A stretch of 62,000 nucleotides of DNA from Zygnema cylindricum. Taxonomy: Eukaryota > Streptophyta > Zygnematophyceae > Zygnematales > Zygnemataceae. The notes below the pieces were generated by a model. That model was not told where the DNA came from, ran no database searches, and saw nothing but the letters and a program-made list of their open reading frames with translations. Location of the stretch: contig JBBHKE010002125.1 of NCBI GenBank assembly GCA_037447655.1, positions 1 through 62,000 of the forward strand. Direction: 5' to 3'. Shown one piece after another: positions 33,901 through 44,500 of the stretch (position 1 is its first letter; the number at the start of each line of letters is the position of its first letter). Made by a program: the position numbers and the translations under genes.

Positions 33901-35063
33901 CCCTCACAGTCGGTAGACCCAAATGAAGCTAATCTAGATAGTGCCGACTCCCAATTGAAATAAACCTAAATGACTGACCACTTGACAATCAAAACCCAAT
34001 AGAGCTTCACCCCTGTGAAATAACACTTTGTGTGTGCTCAGTTCCACCACAGAATGCAAAGTTAGAATATGAGATTTGGACACATTCACCCACTTTGACT
34101 TTCCCTTAAAAATGCAGCCACCCTGGCAAATAAAAACTTTGACCGACTACACCTCTGTGTAGCCTGGAATCCCTTGAGTCCGCGTCAAAAAGATTCACTG
34201 AAAATGGTCAAGGAAATTGATAGTTATGAATGGTCAAAGATGACCTTTTGTACAGGAGCTCGCTCCGAGAGAGGCTGCTACCTACTAAATTTTCTAAGTC
34301 CTATTCCACCTCTAAAACTCTATCTTCTGAAGTACGCCACCAATCAGATTACTATGTCGTATGGAAAAGTACAGGTGTCGATGTACTTTCTGTACAGCCA
34401 TTGTACAACATGGCTAAAATGCCGACACGTGTCAAATCAGGATTTGTTCTCGTAATCTTCGGAGTTCTTGTAATCCAATGTTATCACGCCACGTGTCATC
34501 TGACATGGCGATGATTGTAAAACGCCAAAAGTACCTCTTCCGTTATAGCAGCGCCTATCACGGCTGTCCGACCAAAACCGGCTATAATCCTAGCCGCTGA
34601 AATTCGACGCGCAGTATTTCTTTCGCGGTCGAAACAATTGCGCGATCTCCGTTTCATAAAAACATTAAAACCGTACTCCGTACTATCTAAAATTGGTAAC
34701 ATGCACTATTTATTATTTTGTGTTAAACGAATTAGTCTACGTGGAACTATATAAATATCTATCAAACTTCATATTATCTAGCACTAGTCATAGACCTAAC
34801 GGACAAAGCTAACGGCTACGTTGACGGGCGGTAGGTTCCTGGATGAATTCTTGGGTAAGTCAATATTTTTAGTAAACCTATTTTTTTTCCTTCCTGTCCT
34901 CTTTGGACAGCCTAGGCAGCCATGGATCTAACTCCTCTTCAAGTTTTCAATGACTGCGACAAGTGTGGGGACTTGGGTGAAGAGTTAGAGGCAGGTTGCC
35001 AGTGTCCCATTTTTGCCTTTTATTTTACAATCTCTAGACCTAGAAAACACTTAAATTTCAACA
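33878..35063 (-). repeat. Element E 5' LTR
   Basis: Ends TGAAACTGTG...TTTCAACA on the plus strand, with CACGTG at 34490-34495. It is visibly closer to the truncated LTR at 48695-49610 than to the element's own left LTR over several stretches. Confidence 0.8.
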
Positions 35064-35262
35064 TTATATCGGTAATTTCAAGAACACACTTACTTTTTTA
35101 AGAGGCATACCTCATGTGAAACCCAATAAAACACAACAACCCATTTGCGGGTTAAACTAGTAACAAATCGACCATTACACCCAATCAACCAATCCCCTAA
35201 TTTTGGCGAATGTTAATAGTTAGATAAAGTTTTGGTACAAGTATTATAAAAAAAAAAGGTAT
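35064..35262. other. Unassigned interval
   Basis: AT-rich; no coding or repeat signal recognised. Confidence 0.4.
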
Positions 35263-36090
35263 TTACTTACTCAACACATCGTTACTCCTACAACATCCCA
35301 TGCAAATCCAGAGTAATCCCGTGATTGTACGTAACTCTTCTAACTTTTGGTATCGGGTCAACTTTCGCTCAAATTCTCCGTCCTTCAATCTACCTCTGGA
35401 AACCGGTTCAGTAGAGATACCAAACGCCTCTTTAAGTTCCGCCGTGCTCCCATCAAACTTCTCTATTCTAAGTTTTTCTAAAAAGTGTGTTGATTTCATC
35501 AAATCCCACCCTATAAGTATCATTGATTTTAAAATACACTGCACAATGTTTTTACATCGGGCCCACTTCGAGTGTTCTCCTTTCGTCCATATCGGATACG
35601 AAGATCCATCTTTTGTGTATTTGGTTCCTCCTTTTATGCCCGTAAATAACTTTATTGGAGGAGGACCATTCAATCCATAAAAATACTCTTTGAATATACA
35701 TTCCACATTGACATTAGGCCCATTGTTTTGTAAGGTGTATCCTTGCCAATTGGCACAATCTATAGAAAATACATCAAGGTCGACATAAGATGGGTCGTGA
35801 GAAGTCGTGGAGACAATAGGGGAGGAGGGAGCATGGGTGGAGGTAGAAGGTTGGGAAAGAGAAGGTGTGGAGACAATAGGGGGGGAGGGAGCATGAGTAG
35901 AGGTAGAAGGTTGGGAAAGAGAAGGTGTGGAGACAATAGATAGGGTGGGAGCTTGGATAGAGGTAGAAGGTTGAAAAGAGAAGGTGTGGAGACAATAGGG
36001 GGGGTGGGAGCTTGGGTAGAGGTAGAAGGTTGGGAAAGAGATGGTGTTGGGTGTGTCGTGCATGGCAGGGCTATCGTGAATGACATGCAT
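35263..36090 (-). CDS. Unrecognised protein with 20-residue Ser/Pro/Thr repeats
   Basis: An open frame of 275 codons starts MHVIHDSPAMHDTPN. The first 95 residues contain about four 20-residue repeats rich in Ser, Thr and Pro (core PSTSTHAPSPPIVSTPSLSQ). The rest is more globular: DLDVFSIDCANWQGYTLQNN, YGLNGPPPIKLFTGIKGG, then a charged C-terminal part ending near a Cys-rich CMGCCRS. No family was recognised and no signal peptide or membrane span is clear. It is bounded by element E and by direct repeats, and its first codons lie inside a 246-bp segment repeated at 37211-37456. It could be a host gene fragment, an exon or cargo of an unidentified transposon; other frames are also open across the repeats. 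Confidence 0.4.
   Translation of the reverse strand: MHVIHDSPAMHDTPNTISFPTFYLYPSSHPPYCLHTFSFQPSTSIQAPTLSIVSTPSLSQPSTSTHAPSPPIVSTPSLSQPSTSTHAPSSPIVSTTSHDPSYVDLDVFSIDCANWQGYTLQNNGPNVNVECIFKEYFYGLNGPPPIKLFTGIKGGTKYTKDGSSYPIWTKGEHSKWARCKNIVQCILKSMILIGWDLMKSTHFLEKLRIEKFDGSTAELKEAFGISTEPVSRGRLKDGEFERKLTRYQKLEELRTITGLLWICMGCCRSNDVLSK
35812..36055. repeat. 60-bp minisatellite, about four copies
   Basis: Successive 60-bp units built on GACAATAGGGG, GGAGGGAGCATG and GAGGTAGAAGGTTGGGAAAG. Because 60 is a multiple of three, the repeats keep the minus-strand frame open, and also a second frame. The last unit has lost a few bases. Confidence 0.85.
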
Positions 36091-36297
36091 TAAATCAAGC
36101 TTGAGTCGCCGAAAAATGCAAGAAAATAGTCCATCAACACATATCTACGGGTTTGTGACAACAACCACCATCAAAAGCAAATATACTGTAAGAAATAATG
36201 AATGAATCTGCCTCCGAAGACAAATATGCTAAACCATGGATTAAGCAAAATAAACAAAAGGACAAAGCCAGAAAAGGTAAGTAAGGATGGAATTCCC
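36052..36297. repeat. 246-bp direct repeat, left copy
   Basis: Starts TGTCGTGCATGGCAGGG and ends near GGTAAGTAAGGATGGAAT. It matches 37211-37456 at roughly 85-90% by eye. The ends are not TG...CA and no primer site follows, so an LTR pair is not supported. Confidence 0.75.
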
Positions 36298-37210
36298 GTG
36301 TCTTTTAAAATTCCCTACAGGAGTCCAACCAGCGGACCAGAACCCTTCCCTAACCCGTTGAAGGAGCCGAGATAGCCGGTATTCCTACAAAGCCGGACAG
36401 GACTGGAACCATACCGCAAAGTCAGCGCTCTGACAGCAAGAAAACACCAAATCCGCACAACACAATTTGTACACCACGACAAGTAGAACACAGTTAGGAG
36501 GGAAACCTTGCAGGCTGGCTAGCGCCGGTAGATTAGGTAAGGTCTTAATACAAAAAGAAGGAGAAGCTCAGAGACAATTACTAGCATTAAACTATGGGTC
36601 TGCAAAAGGAAAACCCGAACTCAAAAACTAGCATGTCACTAAATATTTAGGTGAAACCCTAACGATAGAGTTTGACAAATCCCGAGAATAATGCTTGTCA
36701 CAAAACGACAACCTTCCAATGTTGGATTCCCGTACTTAATTTGCAAAAGTTACTATCTCGCCAAATGGCATTTATCCTATGCTTTCACCAATCCGTACGG
36801 CCACTCTAATTCCTACATGTCTCTGAGCAGGCAGGTTTCTATGTTAAAACGCTGCCAGTTTCAAGAGACGACCGCTGCGTGGCCGCCTCGGACTACCTTA
36901 CATCTACACCTCGAGGATGAAAACCCTCCCTAAGCTAAGCAAAAATGATGCATGAACCTCCAAGGGTTCATGACTTCAGACACCTGTCAGGTTTGTAGCC
37001 GTTTGAATTCCTAACGTCTGATGCCGTACCGCAGTCTAGTTCCACGATGATTTCACTTCGTGATCCTGTGGTGTCGTACGAGAGTATGATCTGGTCTTCA
37101 ATTTGTCCGAACCTCAAGCTGTACGTTCAGTTATGTACCTGTCATGTCACGCGTACATTAATTAGTATAGGCAGACACAATAATACCCGCCGACACCTTC
37201 CGGCATGACA
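36298..37210. other. Interval between the direct repeats
   Basis: No conserved coding signal; the only open frame of note (36691-36933, plus) has no recognised features. Confidence 0.4.
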
Positions 37211-37456
37211 CCTGTCGTGCATGGCAGGGTTATCGTGAATGACATGTTTTAAATCTAGCTTGAGTCGCCGATAAACGCAAGAGTATAATCCATCAACACA
37301 TATCTATGGTATCTGTGACAACAACCAACATCAGAAGCATATATACTGCAAGAAGTAATGAAGGAATCTGCCTGCGAAGACAAATATGCTAAGCCATGGA
37401 CTAAGCAGAATAAACAAAACGACAAAGCGAGAAAAGGTAAGTAAGGATGGAATCCC
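37211..37456. repeat. 246-bp direct repeat, right copy
   Basis: Second copy of the repeat at 36052-36297, 1,159 bp to the right. Its right end abuts the PHD-like end of gypsy 3. Confidence 0.75.
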
Positions 37457-38599
37457 CAACGTCTTAGCCTATGGAGGAGCTCGTAAGGACATCTAGGAGG
37501 TCGCGACATCCGTGGCAAAACCATTCTAGAGCTGGAATAGTGTGAAGAAGTGGCACTAAGCACTCCATATAGAAGCCCAGATTGCATTTGTCACAAATAA
37601 AGCATTGTTGTTTCTCCATCAGATCGCCGTCACATCTGACACTCAATGGCCTCTGTAATCGGCATCCGCCACGCGTCCATGCTATGGGAAAGGTCGGGTA
37701 GATAGCAGGGGGTACAATTTTTCAAATGCTCCCGCAAAGTTTGCGTGTCGGCCCTTTGTGGGCGTAATAATCCATTCGGGCCGATTTTTGTTATCCTCAA
37801 GTTGTGAGCTGAAACATCCGTGTCGAGTGTATCAAAAGTTTGCCGTCACAAATAAACGTAATCCCCCACCCGAAAGGGAATTTGTTATGGCCGGTAATTG
37901 CCACTGCAAGTTGTTGCAAACCATAAAGAGTCGCGATGTTGGGCAATCTGCAAATTTTCAAAAGTCATGGGCATTTTTCTAGAGAAAAGCAACGTTCAGT
38001 TAGTTAGTTCTTCCAAAAACAGAGAATCAGACATAAGAGGTGGAGGTAAGCTCGCGGCTTTCTGTACATTCCAACCTAGTAGTGGTTTTTGACCAAACAA
38101 CACATAATAGGGGCTGAAATTTGCCAGGCTGGCCTGTACAGACATGCGATAACCCATGATAATATATCCCAATGATTCATCCCACACCGTAATCTATTTT
38201 CCAAACAATGTTTACGCAAAGCACGCTTAAAAGTTTGTACAACTCTCTCAGCCAAACCGTCTGCTTGAGGATGTTTTCTGCTCGTCCGCCGGTGATCGAT
38301 TAACGCCTCATCCAGCATCTCCTGAAATTCGCCACGGGACATGGTTCCTAAGTCGGTAAGTACTTCTGCGGGGGCTCCATACCGGAGGAGCACGTGCTTC
38401 TTAAAAGCTGCGGTGGTATGTTTGGCAATTTTCTGCGAGAGTGCCACAACTTCCACCCATTTACTGAAATTCTTGATCATTATCATGATGTATTGTTTTC
38501 CCTTTTGATAAATGGGAAAGGGACTTGCAAGATCACACGACCACCTGTAAAAGAGACCCCGAATAGGCAAGGGCTGAAGGGGGTCTATCAATTAGAAAA
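37457..38599 (-). pseudogene. Gypsy 3 integrase core and C-terminal PHD-finger-like motif
   Basis: A minus-strand frame (38591-37996) reads LQPLPIRGLFYRWSCDLASPF, EVLTDLGT and DGLAERVVQTFKRALRK, the D-D-E core of a gypsy integrase, with YYVLFGQKP near the end in an overlapping frame. After the usual integrase tail (frame-shifted, 37990-37660) comes GDLMEKQQCFICDKCNLGFY, then ECLVPLLHTIPALEWFCHGC (37640-37500). This is the Cys spacing of a PHD finger: CxxC, about C-F-I-C-D-K-C, Y in place of the zinc-binding His, and WFCHGC. The first CxxC (ECQMC) is one base out of frame. PHD fingers read histone H3 tails. Several frameshifts make it a pseudogene. Confidence 0.75.
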
Positions 38600-39681
38600 T
38601 GAAGTTCGTAGCCAATCACATTGTTGTTCTACAACCACGGTGTAGGCGGAGAACCAGCAGTAGTAGTGGAAGTAGACATGAAAAACAACAGAAACTATCA
38701 AAGTACCTACTCAACAGCCAACTTTGAACTGATACAAAATATGACTCAGAAAGCCAATATACTTCAAATTTGCCACAGTGATACACAATACAGTAAAATG
38801 ACAATTCAAAAAATTGCAGCCCAAATGACCTTATAAACCATAAGATATGATGTCTGGAAGTTTCCCAAAAAACTGCCCTTAGAAAATCATATTCCCAAAA
38901 CTGGATGATACAAAATTGGCTAAGTCCTAGAATATATACTCACAATGAGTATCTACTAGTCACACTAATTCGGGTGACCGTGCTACGAAACTATCCTGAC
39001 TAACGACAAATGTTTCCAGCCTGTACTTTACTGTACCTAGAGTACCTCCAAAAACCTAATTATTATTTTCCAGAAAACAAATTAATGAAACACTAAATTT
39101 TTAGTATACTAAATGACAAAACTCTATTATTCAAATATTTCAGATACCGAGCCGTACAGAATGTTCCAGGTGCTAAGTCATAGTAGTCCTTAAAGTCCAG
39201 CCGACTGTCGTAGTGTAGTACGAAGCACCTGAGTGCTTTGTCACTTAAGGTCCCACGTGAATCACGCCTTGTCACTTGCGGTCCCACGTGAATCATACTT
39301 GTGGTCCCAGGTGAATCGCGTTCGTCGACGTCTCTCAAAATCAATGATCATAATTCACTTCCTAAATATCCGGACGTTTCTATTTAATGATCATAAAGTA
39401 TTCCGTACCATATAATTCCAAAATATTTGTATGACTCCAAAAATACCCGTACCATATATTTCCCGAGATATCCGGATCAGATTGTGTCCGTCTGATCTAG
39501 CGATTCCAATTGTCTGCTGCGTGACGCGTATCGACGCCACTCCGTAAAACCTGTAGAGGTACAATACACTCTATTGTACTTTGCCTAAGCTAACACTAAT
39601 AAAGGTAAGTCTTATATACCACTTCTAAGACACTATTCTAAGTCTACTCTATTTACTATTTAAAGATTTCAAATCTCAACA
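38600..39681. repeat. Repeat G inserted in gypsy 3 (possible solo LTR)
   Basis: Begins TGAAGTTCGT and ends ATCTCAACA, interrupting gypsy 3 between the integrase zinc region and its core. It contains GGCTAAGTCCTAGAATATA and AGTATCTACTAGTC, reminiscent of the A-type LTR, and TTCAAATATTTCAGATACCGA, reminiscent of family C. No matching flanking pentamers were found (GAAAA left, CACAT right), so the boundaries are tentative. Confidence 0.5.
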
Positions 39682-40452
39682 CACATGTGCTGTATTCCTG
39701 CAACACTGCCGCCACATCAGCCTGCAAGTCGGACCACCAATACAGTGCCTGTACCAAACTCAAAGTCCGTTTGGTGCCATAGTGTCCAAGGTCAGTATTA
39801 ATTTGGTCAATAAGTGATAGTCGTTCCGTCAGCCGTGGGACATGCCAGTGACTTCCATCTTAGAGAAGACGAATAAGTGAGCCCCCCCTCCATAAGTAAC
39901 TTTGGGCTCTCTTACGAACACGCTTCAATTCCATTGGTAGGGTGCCCGCCCGAAAAGACAGAGTAGATAGAAAAAAAATTAAAGCACTCTCCCGCAATGG
40001 ATCGTGTTTGGTTTTGAGTTTGTAGTTGCTGCAAAACTGTAAATCAGATGTGCTCCGGCTAATAAGGTTGCAACTAATTCGTCATCAAAATCCTGTCGTA
40101 CACCATAATCTTTGGAGTGGGGCGAAGGGTTCATGGAGAGGCCGTCGGCATTCAAAACGAGGAGCCCGAGTCGATGGATTATTTCCATGTCATATTCCTG
40201 TAAAATAAGAGCCTAACGGGCTAATTTGGCGGATAGCTTGTCACTGGTCATGAGCCAATGCAATGGTTGATGGTCAATAAGAAGGGTAAAAGACTTGCCA
40301 TAGAGAAAATGTCGAAAATGCACAATACCCCAAACTGCGGCAAGGCACTCCCTCTCATAACTACTGTAATTTGACTCCGCTTGATTGTTGCTCCGACTGG
40401 CATAAGCCACCACATATTCCTCACCTGTGAGTTCATGCTGAGTTAGGATGGC
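39682..40452 (-). pseudogene. Gypsy 3 RNase H and integrase zinc region
   Basis: From the A3 insertion site downward the minus strand reads ELTGEEYVVAYASRSNNQAE, YSSYERECLAAVWGIVHFRH and LLIDHQPLHWLMTSDKLSAK: gypsy RNase H with its connection region. After a stop it reads EYDMEIIHRLG and NADGLS. Near 39700-39760 the remnant LYWWSDLQADVAAVLQE is the integrase N-terminal zinc-binding region. It is collinear with the segments at 37457-38599 and 46886-48694. Confidence 0.85.
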
Positions 40453-41493
40453 TGAAACTCTGAGACCTCCATAAGTCCTCAGAGTGGACAGCTTCCAAGA
40501 AGCCTCTAGGATAATCCTGACCCCTTTGTGTTTAAGCAAAAATAACTGCCACCCTGGCAGGCAAAAACTCTGACCAACTTCACCCCTGTGAAGACAAGAC
40601 TCCCCTGAGTCGATAGCAAAAAGAATCTCTGAATTTGCTCCCCTGAGCAGTAAGTTATGGAGGGTCAAAGTTGACCTTTTGTACAGAAGCTCTCTGGGAG
40701 AGAGGGTCCTATCTTCTAATTTTTCTAAGTCCTATCTCTCTCACAGACTCTATCTACTGATGTACGGAACCAATCAGAATTGAGTTCCGTACGTAAAAGT
40801 ACAGCCGCCGGTGTACTTTCAGTACGGACATTGTACGACATGGCCTAAATGTCGACACATGTCAAATCCGGATTCGGTGCCATAATCTCCGGAGATTCTA
40901 CAATCCAACGGAATTTCGCCACGCGTCATCCGATGTGGCGATGGCCACAAACCGCCGAAATCTTCCTCCGCGATCTCGGCGCTAATTCCGGCCGTCCGAT
41001 TAAATTAAGATTTAATCGTAGCCGTAATAAATACATGCGCGGTATTTATTTCACTTCCGAAACAAATGCGCGGTATTGATTCGTAATCCGTACCGGCATC
41101 CGTACCGGATCTATGTATCCCGTAACCCGTAACAGTTAAATGAATTTATCGTACGTATACATCTTTAAATCATTATCAAACTATATAGTAGATATCACGA
41201 TAGCTAGACCTAACTGCTAAGGCTACCGGCTAATCCCTATCTGCCGGCCGGTAGGTACAGAGATCAAATCCTGCCGCCGGCGCTTAACTTTTAATTAAAT
41301 AAATAAACCCTAGTATTAAATTCCCGTAAACTTCAGGATAGCCAAGGTAGCCATGGCTCTAGCTTCCTCTTCAACTTCTCAGTGACTGCAACAAGTTTGA
41401 GAGTTGGAGAGAGAAGTTAGAGATAGACTGCCTCGGCTTCTTTCTATTTCTATTTAGACCTAGAAAATACTAATAAATCCATTAGTTTCTACA
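40453..41493 (-). repeat. A3 3' LTR
   Basis: 1,041 bp, TGAAACTCTG...TTTCTACA on the plus strand; same subtype as the right LTR and distinct from both the L and R types of A1/A2. Confidence 0.95.
41204..41282 (+). other. tRNA-like module in A3 3' LTR
   Basis: A box CTAACTGCTAAGGC (41210-41223) and B box AGATCAAATCC (41261-41271), antisense to the element. Confidence 0.55.
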
Positions 41494-41506
41494 CTCCCCT
41501 TATTTT
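41494..41506 (-). other. A3 polypurine tract
   Basis: On the minus strand AAAATAAGGGGAG lies directly before the 3' LTR and just after the gag-pol stop codon. Confidence 0.85.
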
Positions 41507-44500
41507 CTAGTCAATCTTTAATTTCAGACCACACTTCTCCCTGCAAAAAATTAGCTTAGGGGAAGGCACAGGTTTGGTCATCATATCTGCTACCATCTCA
41601 CTATCTGGTCTATACTCTAAACTGATTATTTTGTTTTCTACTTTCTCTCTAACAAAGCTGAGTCTGATGTCCATGTGTTTGGCTTTAAAATGGTGTTTAG
41701 GATTGGCAGAAATAGCGATTGCTGCCTGATTATCACAAAATATTTTCTGCACACCACTCTTAAGGTGACCAAGCTCACCAAGCAAAGACTTGACCCACAT
41801 CAATTCTTTTACAGCAGAGCAAGAGGCCATATACTCAGCCTCCATGGTGGACTGAGCAATAACCTTTTGCTGTTTGCTACTCCAACAGCAAGCCCCATCA
41901 CCCACATATAATACATATCCAGAAGTACATCTCCTCATCGGAGCATCACCATAACTGGCATCACTCCAAGTAGTGATGTCAGTATTCTCCCCACCCAAAT
42001 GCAACCATAGATCTCTAGTTCCTACCAAATATCTAAGGACTCTCTTAGCTGCCTCCCAATCCCTTTTAGTGGGAGCATTTAGACTTCTACTCAGCACTCC
42101 TACAGCTGCAGCTAAATCCGGCCGGGTACAATTCATAAAATAGATTAGACTTCCCACTACTTGCCTGTAAGGAATAGTCTGCATGAACTTCTGTTCATCA
42201 GGAGATAATTCCTCGTCTAAAACTATGACTCCTTCTTCCTCACTCCCCTCACTTCCCTTCTTCAACTCCATTGGAGTTGTACAACTATTAGCTTTATCCA
42301 TTTGAAATTTTTCAAGCATGTTCCCTATTGCTTCCTTTTGAGTCAGTTTTATAATTTTCCTTTTCCGGTCTCTCTCTACTTGAATTCCCAAAATATATCT
42401 TGCTTCTCCCATATCCTTCATTTCAAATCTCCCCTTAAGATCGGTTTTCAGTTTGTTGATTTTTTCCATTGATTTACTTAATACAAGCAAATCATCAACA
42501 TAAATTGCAATAAATATCAAACCTTCCTCATCTTCAAAAACATAGATTGAGTGATCTGAGCTGATCCGAATATATCCCAGACCGGTAAGAAACTCATCAA
42601 GCTTCTTATTCCATTGTCGAGGTGCCTGTTTCAAACCATAAAGAGATTTAATCAGCCGGCATACCTTACTCTCCTCTCCTTCCTCCACAAAACCTTCGGG
42701 TTGTCGCATGAAGATCTCCTCTTCCAATTCTCCATGCAGAAAGGCTGTCTTGATGTCCATCTGATGCACTTCCATGTCTTCCGCCGCTGCTAAACTGAGA
42801 AGTATGCGGACGGAGGGAAATCTGACCACCGGGGCAAAGGTTTCCTCGTAGTCAATTCCTTCCTTTTGTGTAAATCCCTTTGCCACTAATCTGGCCTTGT
42901 AGCGTTCGATTGTGTTATCTGGGTTCAGTTTTAATTTGAAGACCCACTTACAACCAATTGGTTTTCGGTTAGGTGGACAGTCCACCAGCTCCCAAGTATC
43001 GGCTGCCATGATTGAAGCCATCTCCTCATTGATGGCTGTCTTCCACCGGTTTCTTTCTGGACAAGTCATCGCCTCTCTATAAGATTGAGGTTCATCTTGA
43101 TGAGATAGTTTAGTTACCTTGTTGTTAACCTGTTTTTCTTGCAGTCTTTTGCTACTTCTCCTCCCCCCCTCAAAATCTGAGGCCGGAATAGATGGTTCTC
43201 GTGGATTCTTTCGAACAAACTCGTCTTCTCCCCTATCCCTTGATCCCGAATCAATTTCCACCACGTCTTCCGCTTCGAGTAGAGTTGTCACTGGAGTTTC
43301 CACAGCCGAGTCCTTTTCGGTCTGATTTGTTCCTGCAAGAATGTCATCTTCTCTAAAACCTGGATAGTTAGGAAGCTCAAAGTCATCGGAATTTTCTGAC
43401 TCAAATCTGATTTTTACTGGCTTCGTATATTTGAAGGGATCCACAGATTTTCCTTCATCCATAACTACTAGATGCTTTACTAAGATTATATCTTCCCTTT
43501 TTAGATCATAAACTCTATATCCTTTAACATCCTCATCATATCCTAATAAGTATCCCGGTTTTCCTTTAGGATCTAGCTTCCAATTGGACCGATCAGTATC
43601 TAGACTGAATACTTGACTGCCGAAAACCTTTAAGTGAGATATGTCTGGTTTCCGGCCTGTCCATCTCTCATAAGGTGTTTGATCTTTTATAGCTGAAGTA
43701 AGAACTCTATTCTTGAGGTAATTAGCACAGTTCATTGCTTCCGCCCAAAACCTTTTTCCTATCTTTTTATCCGACAACATACTTCTAGCACTATCACTTA
43801 GTGTTCTATTTAACCTTTCAGCTACCCCATTCTGTTCAGGATTTTCTGGAACTGTCTTTTGGTGTTGGACCCCATCTTCCCTCAGAAAATCCTCAAACTG
43901 GTTAGAAGTATACTCTCCACCATTGTCACTCCTTACTCTCTTGATTGGAGTTTCATGGAGTTTTTCGCTCCATGCTTTATATTGTCTAAAACAATCCTCA
44001 GCTTCGGACTTGTTTTTCAAAAAATATACCCGGGAATACCGAGACCAATCATCAGTTATAGTCATCATAAATCTCTTCCCCCCCGGTGAGGGCACTTTAG
44101 CCGGTCCCCAAATATCTGTGTGTACTAGATCTAGAAGTTTTTCTCCCTTATAGGTGGCTGATTTAGGAAAGGGTAATCTGTGTGCTTTACCTTGAGCACA
44201 TCCACTACAATCACTTATATCATCACTTTCACTGAACTGAATCCCTTCCACCACTCCCATCTTTTTCATCTCTCTTAACTTATCTAGATTCACATGCCCA
44301 AGCCTCTTATGCCACATTGTAATATCATGAACACCAGCATAATAAAGTTTCTTCTTTTCATTACTTAAGATCAGCCTAAACATCCCATGGCTACCTTTCT
44401 CAGCAATAAAATAGACATCCTCCTCAAAACTAGCAGTAAAGACTCCTTCCCTAGTGCTAGTGAAAAAACCCTTATCATCTAATACTGATGTAGAGATAAG

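Larger units (their letters stand above)
30786..35063 (-). mobile_element. Element E: gag-only non-autonomous copia derivative
   Basis: It has the same architecture as element B, on the minus strand: LTR (30786-31959), RNase H remnant, gag with CCHC knuckle, primer site, LTR (33878-35063). Protease, integrase and RT are missing. The flanks do not match (GGGGA left, TTATA right), the left LTR has a small deletion at its first 20 bases, and the two LTRs are strongly diverged. The element is therefore old or recombinant. Confidence 0.85.

Noticed and set aside
35743-35943. CRISPR-like array of regular repeats
   Set aside because: The units are contiguous 60-bp tandem copies without unique spacers, in eukaryotic DNA: a minisatellite.
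36052-37456. A short LTR element formed by the 246-bp direct repeats
   Set aside because: No TG...CA ends, primer site, polypurine tract or target duplication.
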